NCBI RefSeq assembly: GCF_024721155.1 | Contig: NZ_JAHVAP010000002.1 | Span: forward strand, 62,001 to 126,000 | Length of the DNA stretch: 64,000 nt | Reading direction: 5' to 3' | Origin: Mucilaginibacter phenanthrenivorans | GTDB taxonomy: Bacteria > Bacteroidota > Bacteroidia > Sphingobacteriales > Sphingobacteriaceae | Shown here: piece after piece, positions 44,795-52,549 of the stretch | Numbering within the stretch: position 1 is the first letter of the stretch | How the letters are laid out: each line of letters begins with the position of its first letter | Made by a program: the position numbers and the translations under genes | The notes under the pieces: model-generated | The model's database searches: none | What the model saw: only the letters and a program-made list of their open reading frames with translations | What the model was told of the DNA's origin: nothing

Positions 44795-46822
44795 TCAGAT
44801 CGACAACCGCTGCCCCGGATCATCATCACCAGGCTCCGGCGCTTGTGCGTCCCCGGCTTCCTCCGCCTTTTTCGGCTTCCGCGCCTCCAGCTTGGCCAGT
44901 TCATCCCGCACCAGTGCAGCAATCTCCGACTTAATCTGCTGGTAATTTTCCTGTACATCCTCCGCCGTCACCAGCCTGATCTGCGGTAATTCCTTATAGG
45001 CCGCGGTTTCTTTGGCTATCGCCCCGTGGTCATTCTGAAAAGCACAATGAAACATCTTTTGCGGGATACGCTGGTCGGGGTTATCCGCCACAAAACCCAC
45101 AAATTCACCGGATGACAGGGAAGCAATGGTCGAAGCCGGTATCGCGTAATCCAGCTGCGTTGACCGGGTAATGGAAGTATCCGAACTGTTGATGCTCTGA
45201 CTTTCCCGTCGCTGCATGATCTTGCCAAAAGTTTCTGATAATTTCTTCGCCGCATCCCCGGTTTGCTGGCCGCAGATCAGATTACCGCCGATACTGGTAA
45301 TCACATTGGCTTTTTCCGTCCCGTAATTATCCTTTAATTGCTCGACCGACTGGATACCCAAAACCACGCTCATCAAATTACTCCTGCCGGTACTGATCGC
45401 CGGTATGGTATCCACCGCCAGGGTGGGGTATTCATCAAACAAAAAGACCGATTTTAGTTTGTTCTTTTGGTTGCAGACCTTCAGCGAACGGGTCGCGAAC
45501 AATGAGGCCACCGGGCCAAAGGACTGGATCTTCAGCGGGTTATTGCCCAAACAAACGATCTTGGGTGCTGCCGGGTCATTAATGTCCAGCGTAAAATCGT
45601 TACCGCTCAGTACATAATACAATTGCGGGGAGGACAAACGCGCCAGGGCGATCTTGGTACTGCCGATCTGCCCTTCCAGTTGCGGTGCCGCTTTTCTTAA
45701 TAATGCGGACACAAAGGGATTGATCAGCATCTTGATCTCTTCTTCCTGCTGCAATACGGCGAACAGGCTGTCATAATCCAGTTGCATGAGCTCCAGTACA
45801 TGCGGCAGCGTGCAGAATTTGCCGTCACGGTATTTTCTTAAATACCAGATGATCGCCGTCAGGAAGTTAATGGCGCTTTCCACGAAAAAATCACCCTGCT
45901 TCTTTGCCCAGTCCCGGTTCAGCCCCAGCATGATCGTCCGGGAGGCTTCGGTGGCGTCGGTAATATCGCTCATGCCCAGCGGCTCCAGCGGGTTGCAACG
46001 GTGGCTGCGGCAGGGGTCCTCAAAATTAATCACATAGAATTTGGGTTTGACTGTGTAGTTGTTTTGGTATTGCAGCAATTTATTATAGGCAATCTTCGTC
46101 AGGTCATCGAATTTAAAATCATAGATAAACAGGCTGCTGCCTTTCCGGATGGCCTGGTCGATCATCGGCTGAATCACAAAATAGGTTTTACCCGCGCCCG
46201 CCGAACCGATCAGCAACAGGCTCCGGTGCGGGTTGATAATGTTTACCCAGGAATCCCTTGTTTTTCCTTTCAGCCGGTATCTGGCGCGCAGATTAAAGGA
46301 ATAGTCGTTTTCCAGCAGCCTTTCTTCCTGGGGGAAGGTCTCATTTTCCGTGTTGAATACATCCTTGTTCAGCTTGTTTTTGATCAGCCGGGACAATAAA
46401 CCGCCGCCGGTCAGGATGAGCAGGTAGCCGATGGTCGTCATGCCCATATAGGCGATAGCAATAATTGCGTTGGTTGCGTTAAGGTAAAAACAAAGGGCGC
46501 TAATAAAATAAATGAGCAGGCCTGTTACCAGATAAATGATAATAGGCTTCAGCTGTATTTTCTCATCTTTCCGGCCCTTGCTGCCGATGAGCGAAATCAC
46601 CAGGCAGAGCAGCGCCCCCAGCTTGGGTTTGGTGATATTATTGAATAAACCAGTCTTCGCGATATTGGTCACGATGCGTGTCGTGATCGTTGCCGTCCAG
46701 TGCCATCGCTGGAATGCCGCAAAGCAGCTGATATAAAAATGCAGCGCTAAAATAAAAATGCTGATCATGCGGATAAAATCGATGATCTTGCGCAGGCTGT
46801 TAATGTCTTCCCCGGTTTGCAT
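44795..46822 (-). CDS. mobC: Type IV coupling protein (MobC/TraG-like) of the mobilization module
   Basis: A 675-aa protein with about four N-terminal transmembrane helices (residues 15-145), Walker A GSAGAGKT at 206-213 and Walker B SVFLFDEYPTLAVD near residue 455, then SRATH-free TraG-type C-terminus with GNLICGQQTGDAAKKLSETFG. It is the VirD4/TraG-family ATPase that brings the relaxase-DNA complex to a conjugation channel. The C-terminal 40 residues are acidic and rich in E, K and A. It starts 11 bases after the relaxase stop. Confidence 0.88.
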   Translation of the reverse strand: MQTGEDINSLRKIIDFIRMISIFILALHFYISCFAAFQRWHWTATITTRIVTNIAKTGLFNNITKPKLGALLCLVISLIGSKGRKDEKIQLKPIIIYLVTGLLIYFISALCFYLNATNAIIAIAYMGMTTIGYLLILTGGGLLSRLIKNKLNKDVFNTENETFPQEERLLENDYSFNLRARYRLKGKTRDSWVNIINPHRSLLLIGSAGAGKTYFVIQPMIDQAIRKGSSLFIYDFKFDDLTKIAYNKLLQYQNNYTVKPKFYVINFEDPCRSHRCNPLEPLGMSDITDATEASRTIMLGLNRDWAKKQGDFFVESAINFLTAIIWYLRKYRDGKFCTLPHVLELMQLDYDSLFAVLQQEEEIKMLINPFVSALLRKAAPQLEGQIGSTKIALARLSSPQLYYVLSGNDFTLDINDPAAPKIVCLGNNPLKIQSFGPVASLFATRSLKVCNQKNKLKSVFLFDEYPTLAVDTIPAISTGRSNLMSVVLGIQSVEQLKDNYGTEKANVITSIGGNLICGQQTGDAAKKLSETFGKIMQRRESQSINSSDTSITRSTQLDYAIPASTIASLSSGEFVGFVADNPDQRIPQKMFHCAFQNDHGAIAKETAAYKELPQIRLVTAEDVQENYQQIKSEIAALVRDELAKLEARKPKKAEEAGDAQAPEPGDDDPGQRLSI

Positions 46823-46833
46823 GATTCACTGTT

Positions 46834-47808
46834 TTATAAAGTAATTTCCTGGTCTTGTGCCTGGTCTTTGGTTCTCCGGCGTTTCTTTTTGCGGCTTACG
46901 CTCGGCGCTACTTCCGGACCGGTCTTGCCCAAAGCGATGGCCAGGTAATTGGTCGGTTGCTGTTCCGGCAGGTAGGTTTTACCCGCGTCCCTGTGGTCTT
47001 GCTGTATTTGCGTTTCCCTGCTCAGGTTGGTAGTTTGGGCTTTCCCCTTGGAGCTATCTTTTTGTTGCTGTTGCTTACTTTTATCCTCCCGCAAAGCCAT
47101 CCGTTCTTTCAGGTTGCCGTTCTTTTGGGTCTTGGCATAGGCAAAAGTCTCTTCCAGTTTGCGGTCGAAACCAAAAGTTTGGTCAAACAGTTGTTCCCCG
47201 GAATTGATAAAGGCCGCCCGGTCGAACTGGCCCAGTTTCTTGGAGTGCTCCACGTTCCTGCCCCGCGATTTATTCATCGGGCTGAGTTTGATCTTATTGC
47301 TGATGTCCTTGCGGCTGACGATGACCTGGATGTGCATTTGTTCCCCCGGCTTTCGTTCGCCGCGTTTCCGCTCGCCGTTTTTAACCTCTTTATCCTTGTG
47401 CGAATAATAGCGGTGGTTTTCCAGCTTGGCGAACCACAACAGGTCTTTATTGCTTTCAATACCGGGACGGTTAAAGTTCCTTGCATATTCATCCATGACT
47501 TTGGCGGCGTAGGCTTTGAACTGGGCTTGGGTATCATCGCCGTATTGCTCCTTCAGAAAAACGATCTCTTTCTGGCTGGGGCTGATATTGATCAAAAAGA
47601 ACTTGGCATCGTCCCGGCTGAGTTTGGCGATATTATTATCCAGGCTGCGCCTGACTTCGGTAGAAGATACCTGGTTACGGCTACCGTTGAACCAGTGTTC
47701 CGGTTGCAAATTATCCAACAGGCGTTGTTCCTTGTCCAGGTAATGCACGAGCGCCCCGCTGCCGCCCTTGTTGTTTCCAGTTTCGCTGTCGCTGATCTTG
47801 ATATGCAT
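46834..47808 (-). CDS. mobB: Relaxase of the MobB/DUF5712 type
   Basis: A 324-aa protein. It begins MHIKISDSETGNNKGGSGALVHYLD, the typical opening of DUF5712 mobilization proteins, and carries MHIQVIVSRKD near residue 155, which resembles the metal-binding strand of relaxases. The C-terminus is basic and low-complexity (KKKRRRTKDQ). It should nick and carry the oriT strand together with the BfmA/BtgA protein encoded 5 bases upstream. Confidence 0.85.
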   Translation of the reverse strand: MHIKISDSETGNNKGGSGALVHYLDKEQRLLDNLQPEHWFNGSRNQVSSTEVRRSLDNNIAKLSRDDAKFFLINISPSQKEIVFLKEQYGDDTQAQFKAYAAKVMDEYARNFNRPGIESNKDLLWFAKLENHRYYSHKDKEVKNGERKRGERKPGEQMHIQVIVSRKDISNKIKLSPMNKSRGRNVEHSKKLGQFDRAAFINSGEQLFDQTFGFDRKLEETFAYAKTQKNGNLKERMALREDKSKQQQQKDSSKGKAQTTNLSRETQIQQDHRDAGKTYLPEQQPTNYLAIALGKTGPEVAPSVSRKKKRRRTKDQAQDQEITL

Positions 47809-47812
47809 GGCC

Positions 47813-48361
47813 TTATAGTTTACTGACCTGTTGTTTGGCTTCCTGTAGCAGGGCGTCCCGCTCTTTCGGCGGCGTGTTCTGTAGTGCCCTGGTATAATTC
47901 GTCAGGATAAACCCGAATTTGACCTTAAGCTTTTCCTTGTTGTCGAGTTGCTGGCCTATCGCGTCAAGCTGCCTGGCCTGGGCTTCCTGCTGTTGCTGAA
48001 TGGTTTTGTTGGCGTTCAGCACCTGCTCGTTAAAATACCGGACGATCTCCCGCTGGTTGACGATCATCCGGTCGACGTTTTCTTTGACGGGGATGAGCAG
48101 GTTATCTTCCTGCGACCGGATAAAGCGGATATAGGTCTGGTGGTTTTTGGCCAGCGCATTTTTCAGCAGTTCGTCGTTGATGTCTGCCGGGTCTTTTTTG
48201 GTACGGTAGAAATAATCGACCATGGCGATGAATAGTTCGACCTGGTTGCGGCCCAGCTTTTCACAGAGTTTGACCAGCTTCTGGTGCGTACCCACCGGGA
48301 AGCGGATCGATTTTTCGGGCGGGCGCTTTTTTAGGGACTTTTTATCGGGGGATATATCCAT
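47813..48361 (-). CDS. BfmA/BtgA-family mobilization protein
   Basis: A 182-aa protein with a ribbon-helix-helix-like N-terminus (SIRFPVGTHQKLVKLCEKLGR) and a long coiled coil rich in Q and N (residues 95-150). This is the layout of the BfmA/BtgA accessory proteins, which bind oriT and assist the relaxase. It starts at the edge of a 157-base hairpin-rich gap that is the likely oriT, and ends 5 bases before the relaxase gene. Confidence 0.88.
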   Translation of the reverse strand: MDISPDKKSLKKRPPEKSIRFPVGTHQKLVKLCEKLGRNQVELFIAMVDYFYRTKKDPADINDELLKNALAKNHQTYIRFIRSQEDNLLIPVKENVDRMIVNQREIVRYFNEQVLNANKTIQQQQEAQARQLDAIGQQLDNKEKLKVKFGFILTNYTRALQNTPPKERDALLQEAKQQVSKL

Positions 48362-48396
48362 CGGTATATCATTTTGTGGCTTAGTGGTCGTTTCAG

Positions 48397-48500
48397 AGCG
48401 GCAGGATATACCAGGAGTATATCCTTAACCCCGTTTGCTGGGCAAACGGCAAGCAGAGTAGGGCTTTGCCCAACTCCGGCTTGCTCCTTTTTTTTCTTCA
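48397..48500. other. Candidate origin of transfer (oriT), hairpin-rich
   Basis: The gap between the BfmA/BtgA gene and the next gene contains AGGATATAC/GTATATCCT (48403-48411 and 48417-48425, perfect 9-bp arms), then CCGTTTGC/GCAAACGG (48431-48438 and 48442-48449, perfect 8-bp arms) and GGGC-TTT-GCCC (48461-48471). Stacked inverted repeats beside a relaxosome gene are typical of oriT. A further TATATC motif overlaps the BfmA start and could be an autoregulatory operator. The nick site cannot be located. Confidence 0.55.
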
Positions 48501-48518
48501 AAAAAAGGACATTGACCT

Positions 48519-48893
48519 TTAAGTTTTAGGTGCCGCCTTGGGGCGGCTGATCTTGTTGAGCGTGGGATTGTCGTTGCTGTTGCGCTCGACCTGGACCACC
48601 AGCGTGCTGCAGAAGGACAGTTCCGCCACATTCGTCTGATGCAGCTTATAGCTCCGTTCCTTATCCAGGAATACTGTGAGCCTGATCTTCTGCCCGGTTT
48701 GTTTGAGGGTGCAATACAGGTCGATGGCGGGCAGCCGCTTCGCCCAGATCATAAAGTCTAAAATCACATGGTATTCACCGGTAGGAATGTCGTCTTTCTC
48801 GTAACTATAATCACGGGGCCGGTAGCCCGAACTAATGGCGGTCTGAAAGGAGAGGACGTTGTTGGGTTGTTCTTCTTTGGTATTTGTCGTCAT
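48519..48893 (-). CDS. Hypothetical protein of the mobilization module
   Basis: A 124-aa soluble protein without recognised domain; the core (EYHVILDFMIWAKRLPAIDLYC, then KIRLTVFLDKERSYKLHQTNV) is beta-rich. It precedes the oriT candidate and the BfmA/BtgA-MobB-MobC genes on the same strand and may be an accessory of that module. The 132 bases upstream contain the terminator of the next minus-strand gene. Confidence 0.65.
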   Translation of the reverse strand: MTTNTKEEQPNNVLSFQTAISSGYRPRDYSYEKDDIPTGEYHVILDFMIWAKRLPAIDLYCTLKQTGQKIRLTVFLDKERSYKLHQTNVAELSFCSTLVVQVERNSNDNPTLNKISRPKAAPKT

Positions 48894-48984
48894 GGCTTAT
48901 CGTTTTGATAAGCCAAAGTTGGGGGTGAATTTCGGGGTGGTTTAACACGATGACGGGACTGTGTTAAAAGTTTTTGCCATGAAT

Positions 48985-49015
48985 GAAAAAACCGTAATGC
49001 CCGGCAGGCATTACG
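48985..49015 (-). terminator. Rho-independent terminator of the gene ending at 49026
   Basis: Read on the minus strand, CCGTAATGCC and GGCATTACGG form a perfect 10-bp stem with a 5-base loop, followed by TTTTTT (complement of 48985-48990). It ends transcription of the gene whose stop is at 49026. Confidence 0.9.
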
Positions 49016-49025
49016 GTTTGGCTTC

Positions 49026-49430
49026 TTAACGTTTGCGCTGTCTCTTTTTCCATGCACTAAACTCTTCTGCGAGCGGTCTATGCGCTTCGGCGATAGCATC
49101 TTTCATCATGCTAATCGCCATGTCGTCGAAATAAACCTCATGCTCGGCCAGGTCGATGCCGGGATGCCAGGCTTCATTTTTAAGACCATTACTTAGCCTG
49201 CGCTCAACTGCTTCCTCCCGGATCGAACCAAGCATTTCGAGCGATTTCTCGGCCAGCCTTCGTGATTGTCTTTCCAGTTCGTCCTCCATTGGTAACGTGA
49301 GTTGTACGCGTTTCATCCTGTGGTTGAGATCGCCCTTAAATTTGTCATAAATCTCGTCGGCACTGTTAAACTTTTGTAAGGCAAATGCTTTGGCGTAAGC
49401 CGCCAGTTCTTCTGATGTGTACTTTTTCAT
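49026..49430 (-). CDS. Hypothetical charged helical protein
   Basis: 134 aa from the Met at 49430 (MKKYTSEELAAYAKAFALQ); an upstream in-frame Met at 49493 is less likely because its extension is not conserved-looking. The protein is helical with many E, R and K. RMKRVQLTLPMEDELERQSRRLAEKS may form a ribbon-helix-helix DNA-binding segment, but I am not sure. It has its own terminator and is unlinked to the mobilization genes. Function unknown. Confidence 0.65.
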   Translation of the reverse strand: MKKYTSEELAAYAKAFALQKFNSADEIYDKFKGDLNHRMKRVQLTLPMEDELERQSRRLAEKSLEMLGSIREEAVERRLSNGLKNEAWHPGIDLAEHEVYFDDMAISMMKDAIAEAHRPLAEEFSAWKKRQRKR

Positions 49431-49522
49431 ATTGTTTTTTTTGTATATATCGAAATAGTACTCAGAAGTTTCCCGAGGTTTCAATATCACCACTAAAATT
49501 TCTATTTATTCGTAATTGAAGG

Positions 49523-49873
49523 CTATCTAAAATCAAAATACATCCTGTCCTTAATATCCTCCGGGCCGTTACGTTTATTCAACATAATGTCCGGATCGCA
49601 TTCTGCATGCCAGTTGTTACCATCCCATAAATAATGCTCCTGGTACATTTCTTCCTTATCGTCATTGATCAAAAACATACTCAGTTTTTCTTCACTCACA
49701 ACCCAATTACCCCGCATGTCCAGCGTATTTAAACCATCATTCGTGCTCTCAATAATCGACCAGGCAATCAACAAATCCGGCCTTAATTCAAAGATTTCGA
49801 GGTGGGCGGTGTCTTCAGGGATCTCTTTGGTGTAGATGCCCGCGTGCTGTATGATCAGTGGATTAGGGTACAT
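49523..49873 (-). CDS. Hypothetical protein
   Basis: A 116-aa soluble protein with alternating strands (DTAHLEIFELRPDLLIAWSI, then EEMYQEHYLWDGNNWHAECDP). No catalytic motif or signal peptide. I do not recognise it. It is the last gene before the divergent small ORF and recombinase, with 29 bases to the gene at its 3' side. Confidence 0.6.
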   Translation of the reverse strand: MYPNPLIIQHAGIYTKEIPEDTAHLEIFELRPDLLIAWSIIESTNDGLNTLDMRGNWVVSEEKLSMFLINDDKEEMYQEHYLWDGNNWHAECDPDIMLNKRNGPEDIKDRMYFDFR

Positions 49874-49995
49874 AAGTCATAGATAGATTGGTTACAGGGC
49901 AAACTTAATCGTTTTCCGATAAAAGAATAAAACTGTGGTATTTTAATGTTAAAGGCTTTTTCGTGTTCAATTCAATTTTGCTAAAAAACTGTGAG

Positions 49996-50157
49996 ATGGA
50001 TTTAATAGCCGATAAAAGAAATATCAACCCCGACAAAGCAATGGCGATGCTAAAAGCAGAAGGGATTGCCCTCAGCGCCGAAGACGCCATCCTCGTGCTG
50101 GATTTCCTGTATTTCCTAGCCGTGTTATTTTATAAACAACATACTGCCGAACTATGA
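49996..50157 (+). CDS. Short helical protein overlapping the recombinase start
   Basis: 53 aa from the Met at 49996 (MDLIADKRNINPDKAMAMLK). It contains AMAMLKAEGIALSAEDAILVLDFLYFLA, which reads like a short helix-turn-helix-like or leader module. Its stop overlaps the recombinase ATG by 4 bases (ATGA), so its translation probably feeds the recombinase. I have seen similar short frames ahead of serine recombinases in Bacteroidota mobile elements. An upstream Met at 49963 is possible. Confidence 0.65.
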   Translation: MDLIADKRNINPDKAMAMLKAEGIALSAEDAILVLDFLYFLAVLFYKQHTAEL

Positions 50158-51614
50158 GCGCCATCTTATATATCCGGGTCAGCACCGACGAGCAGGCTGA
50201 TAAGGGCTATTCACAGCGCAACCAGGACGAAGTATTGCATAAATACTGCGTCCTAAAATCTATCCTTGTACAGGAGGTATTTTACGAAGATCATTCGGCC
50301 AAAACGTTTAACCGCCCACAATGGCAAAAGATGTTAAACGGGTTAAAAAGATCGAAGGGCAAATCCGGCGTAAACCTTGTCCTGTTTACCAAGTGGGACC
50401 GGTTCAGCCGTAATACCGCCGATGCTTACCAGATGATCGGTTTATTACGGAGCCTGAGTATCGAACCCCAGGCCATTGAACAGCCGCTCGACCTGTCCAT
50501 TCCGGAGAACAAAATGATGCTGGCCTTTTACCTGGCCGTGCCAGAGGTGGAAAATGACCGCCGCGCACTGAACGTTTTTCACGGTATGCGCCGGGCAAAA
50601 AAAGAAGGCCGCTGGATCGCCACTGCGCCGACCGGCTATATCAACCGATCCACCGAAGACGGGCGGAAGTTTATCCGCCCTGCTGAACCCCAGGCAGGCA
50701 TCATGAAACAGGCATTTGCCGAAATCGCTACTGGCCGCATTTCCGTGGAACAGGTCTGGAAAAAGGCGAGAAAAGATGGCCTGCGCTGCGGAAAGAACAA
50801 TTTCTGGAACCTGATCCGCAACCCCATCTATTGCGGTAAGATCGTGGTGAAGCCATTCCGGGATGAAACCTTGCAGGTGGTGGATGGGCAGCACGAGCCG
50901 ATCATCACCGAGGAATTATTCTGCCGCGTACAGGATGTCCTGGATGGTAAAAAATCACTACGCGAGGCAAAAACCTCCTCACTGGCGAAAATGCCGCTGC
51001 GCGGTTTCCTGGTCTGCCCAACCTGCGGCAGGCTACTGACTGGCAGTTCCTCCAAAGGGAGGAGCGCTTATTATGATTATTATCATTGTTCCAAAGGCTG
51101 CCGGACCAGCTTTAAAGCGGAAGCCGTCCATACGGCATTCGCAATGCTGCTTAAAAAACTCATCCCAAAACAGGCCTATCGCTCTTTATTTAAAGAAATT
51201 GCCCGTGACATCTTTAAACAGCAAACCTCCGGCAGGCAAAACCAACGGCTGCAAATGCTGTCCCAATTGGAAGCCCTGCACATCAGGCTCAAAAAGGCCC
51301 TGGAACTGTTAATGAGTGAAGCCATTAGCGCAGATGATTACCAGCAAATCAAAAAAGAATGTGACGGGCGGATCGCCTCCCTGGAAACGGATTTGAGTAG
51401 GATGGCGGATATGGGAGAGGCGATTACCCAATTGCTGAACCGGCACAGTAACCAGTTCCTAAATTTGACTGAGTTATACGATGGCGCCGTATTGGAGGAT
51501 AAGCGAAAGCTAGTAGGGCGACTATTTCCGGAAAATGCATGTTACGATGGGGATGTTTTTAATAACAAGGCATTACCGGATGTGGTCAGCATTATATTTG
51601 AACAAAGCGGTTAA
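50154..51614 (+). CDS. Large serine recombinase, first copy
   Basis: A 486-aa site-specific recombinase. The resolvase catalytic domain has S10 in ILYIRVSTDEQA and the conserved FTKWDRFSRN. The 'recombinase' domain follows (WNLIRNPIYCGKIVVKP), then a zinc ribbon (CPTCGRLLTGSSSKG ... HCSKGC) and a C-terminal coiled coil. It catalyses integration and excision through a Ser-DNA intermediate. It sits between the mobilization module and the Gabija genes and is clearly related to the recombinase at 56609-58159 (same opening, zinc ribbon and coiled-coil order). Confidence 0.95.
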   Translation: MSAILYIRVSTDEQADKGYSQRNQDEVLHKYCVLKSILVQEVFYEDHSAKTFNRPQWQKMLNGLKRSKGKSGVNLVLFTKWDRFSRNTADAYQMIGLLRSLSIEPQAIEQPLDLSIPENKMMLAFYLAVPEVENDRRALNVFHGMRRAKKEGRWIATAPTGYINRSTEDGRKFIRPAEPQAGIMKQAFAEIATGRISVEQVWKKARKDGLRCGKNNFWNLIRNPIYCGKIVVKPFRDETLQVVDGQHEPIITEELFCRVQDVLDGKKSLREAKTSSLAKMPLRGFLVCPTCGRLLTGSSSKGRSAYYDYYHCSKGCRTSFKAEAVHTAFAMLLKKLIPKQAYRSLFKEIARDIFKQQTSGRQNQRLQMLSQLEALHIRLKKALELLMSEAISADDYQQIKKECDGRIASLETDLSRMADMGEAITQLLNRHSNQFLNLTELYDGAVLEDKRKLVGRLFPENACYDGDVFNNKALPDVVSIIFEQSG

Positions 51615-51660
51615 CAACAAGCCTAGATATTTGCTAAATAACCAGAACTGTCCGAAAATA

Positions 51661-51681
51661 AAAAGCTCCCTTCCGGGAGCT
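51661..51681 (-). terminator. Terminator hairpin, stronger on the minus strand
   Basis: AGCTCCC (51664-51670) and GGGAGCT (51675-51681) around a 4-base loop. On the minus strand it is followed by TTTTTATTTT, a good intrinsic terminator for transcription arriving from the structured segment and the small membrane gene. On the plus strand, 50 bases past the recombinase stop, the tail is weaker. Confidence 0.75.
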
Positions 51682-51938
51682 GAATATTATTTCTCCATTG
51701 CTGGATAGTAGTCTCAATGACCACTCAATACTTTCGGCACCCTGTGCGGATCAAAGCTGTGGTGCCTTCATCAAGGCGGATCGTAGTCTCAATGACTACA
51801 GATGTCGATTGGGTACCCGGACTACTGTTTCCTTAGGCTTCATCTGGTATCCCCTGTTTCAAAGTGACCGAAGCACATAGGGCTTATCGGTCGTTGTGCA
51901 TTGCTTGCCTGAGGAGATCATTCTTAATCCTTTCATGA
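51682..51938 (-). ncRNA. Candidate structured non-coding RNA between recombinase and Gabija genes
   Basis: No long frame fits this 257-base stretch, yet it is full of helices. On the plus strand GTAGTCTCAATGACTAC (51783-51799) is a 6-bp hairpin, and the element GGAT-N-GTAGTCTCAATGAC recurs at 51703 and 51778 (22-bp imperfect repeat, 75-base period). GGCACC/GGTGCC (51736-51741 and 51761-51766) and GACCGA/TCGGTC (51866-51871 and 51887-51892) add two hairpins. On the minus strand it ends in an intrinsic terminator. A short frame beginning ATGAAAGGATTAAGAATG at 51937 is an alternative or a leader peptide. Not an array: two repeats only. Confidence 0.35.
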
Positions 51939-52181
51939 TCATTGAGGATCGTATTTCTCCTTCAGCGCATTCCGATCATCGTAACTTTTTAAAAGGTCAA
52001 TAACGCATTTCAAAAGCCCGAGAACAATATAAATAATGATTATCGCGAAAAGAATGTTTTGGAACCAAGCCGGCGGTGACAATAACTTTGCTGTGGCGAA
52101 TCCGCCCAGCAGACCTGAAACCGATTTTAAAGAAAATTGGCTGACTTGGTTTTTAAGGTTGGGGTTTATCCATTTTTTCAT
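51939..52181 (-). CDS. Small membrane protein of unknown function
   Basis: An 80-aa protein with a basic N-terminus and one or two hydrophobic helices (SVSGLLGGFATAKLLSPPAW, then ILFAIIIIYIVLGLLKCVIDLL), ending in a charged tail. It could be a phage-like holin or a toxin-like membrane peptide; nothing decides this. It is on the minus strand, immediately upstream of the structured segment and its terminator, and divergent from the Gabija genes. Confidence 0.6.
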   Translation of the reverse strand: MKKWINPNLKNQVSQFSLKSVSGLLGGFATAKLLSPPAWFQNILFAIIIIYIVLGLLKCVIDLLKSYDDRNALKEKYDPQ

Positions 52182-52549
52182 CTCGAATGGTATTAAACTC
52201 CAAGAACCAAAAGAACTCCTTTGCTTAAGACCCCATAAGCATAATAAACTAAGCCCTCTATAGATGTTACATTTGCAAATAACTTAACCTATCATGCCAC
52301 GTCTGCAGACGAATTAAACCGGTATGGGTCTTAGCACAAAGATTAGACTACGATTGGCTCATGGGTCTGCTGTAAAATTAATCATCATATTTTACAAAAG
52401 CAATAAGCACTTAGTTATTAGTTGCTTACAACTTCAAATATTATCACTTTGATTGCGTAGGTTTGATATTTATTTCCCTGCGGCCAAAATATTCGATCTT
52501 GGTGTTTGGACATTAACCTAATCATTCCTGACCTCGTCTTTTAACAATT
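52182..52549. other. Gene-free gap upstream of the Gabija genes
   Basis: 368 A/T-rich bases between the small membrane gene and gajA. No frame longer than about 30 codons looks coding. It must hold the gajA promoter, and it may hold one for the divergent small gene, but I could not fix either to a -33/-7 pair with confidence. Confidence 0.5.

Noticed and set aside
46855-47826. Plus-strand frame of 323 codons opposite the relaxase gene
   Set aside because: Antisense shadow; the minus frame matches a relaxase family and lies in a mobilization operon.
51703-51799. Two copies of a 22-bp element considered as a CRISPR array
   Set aside because: Only two copies with 53 bases between them, no leader and no cas genes; better explained as part of a structured RNA or a recombination site.
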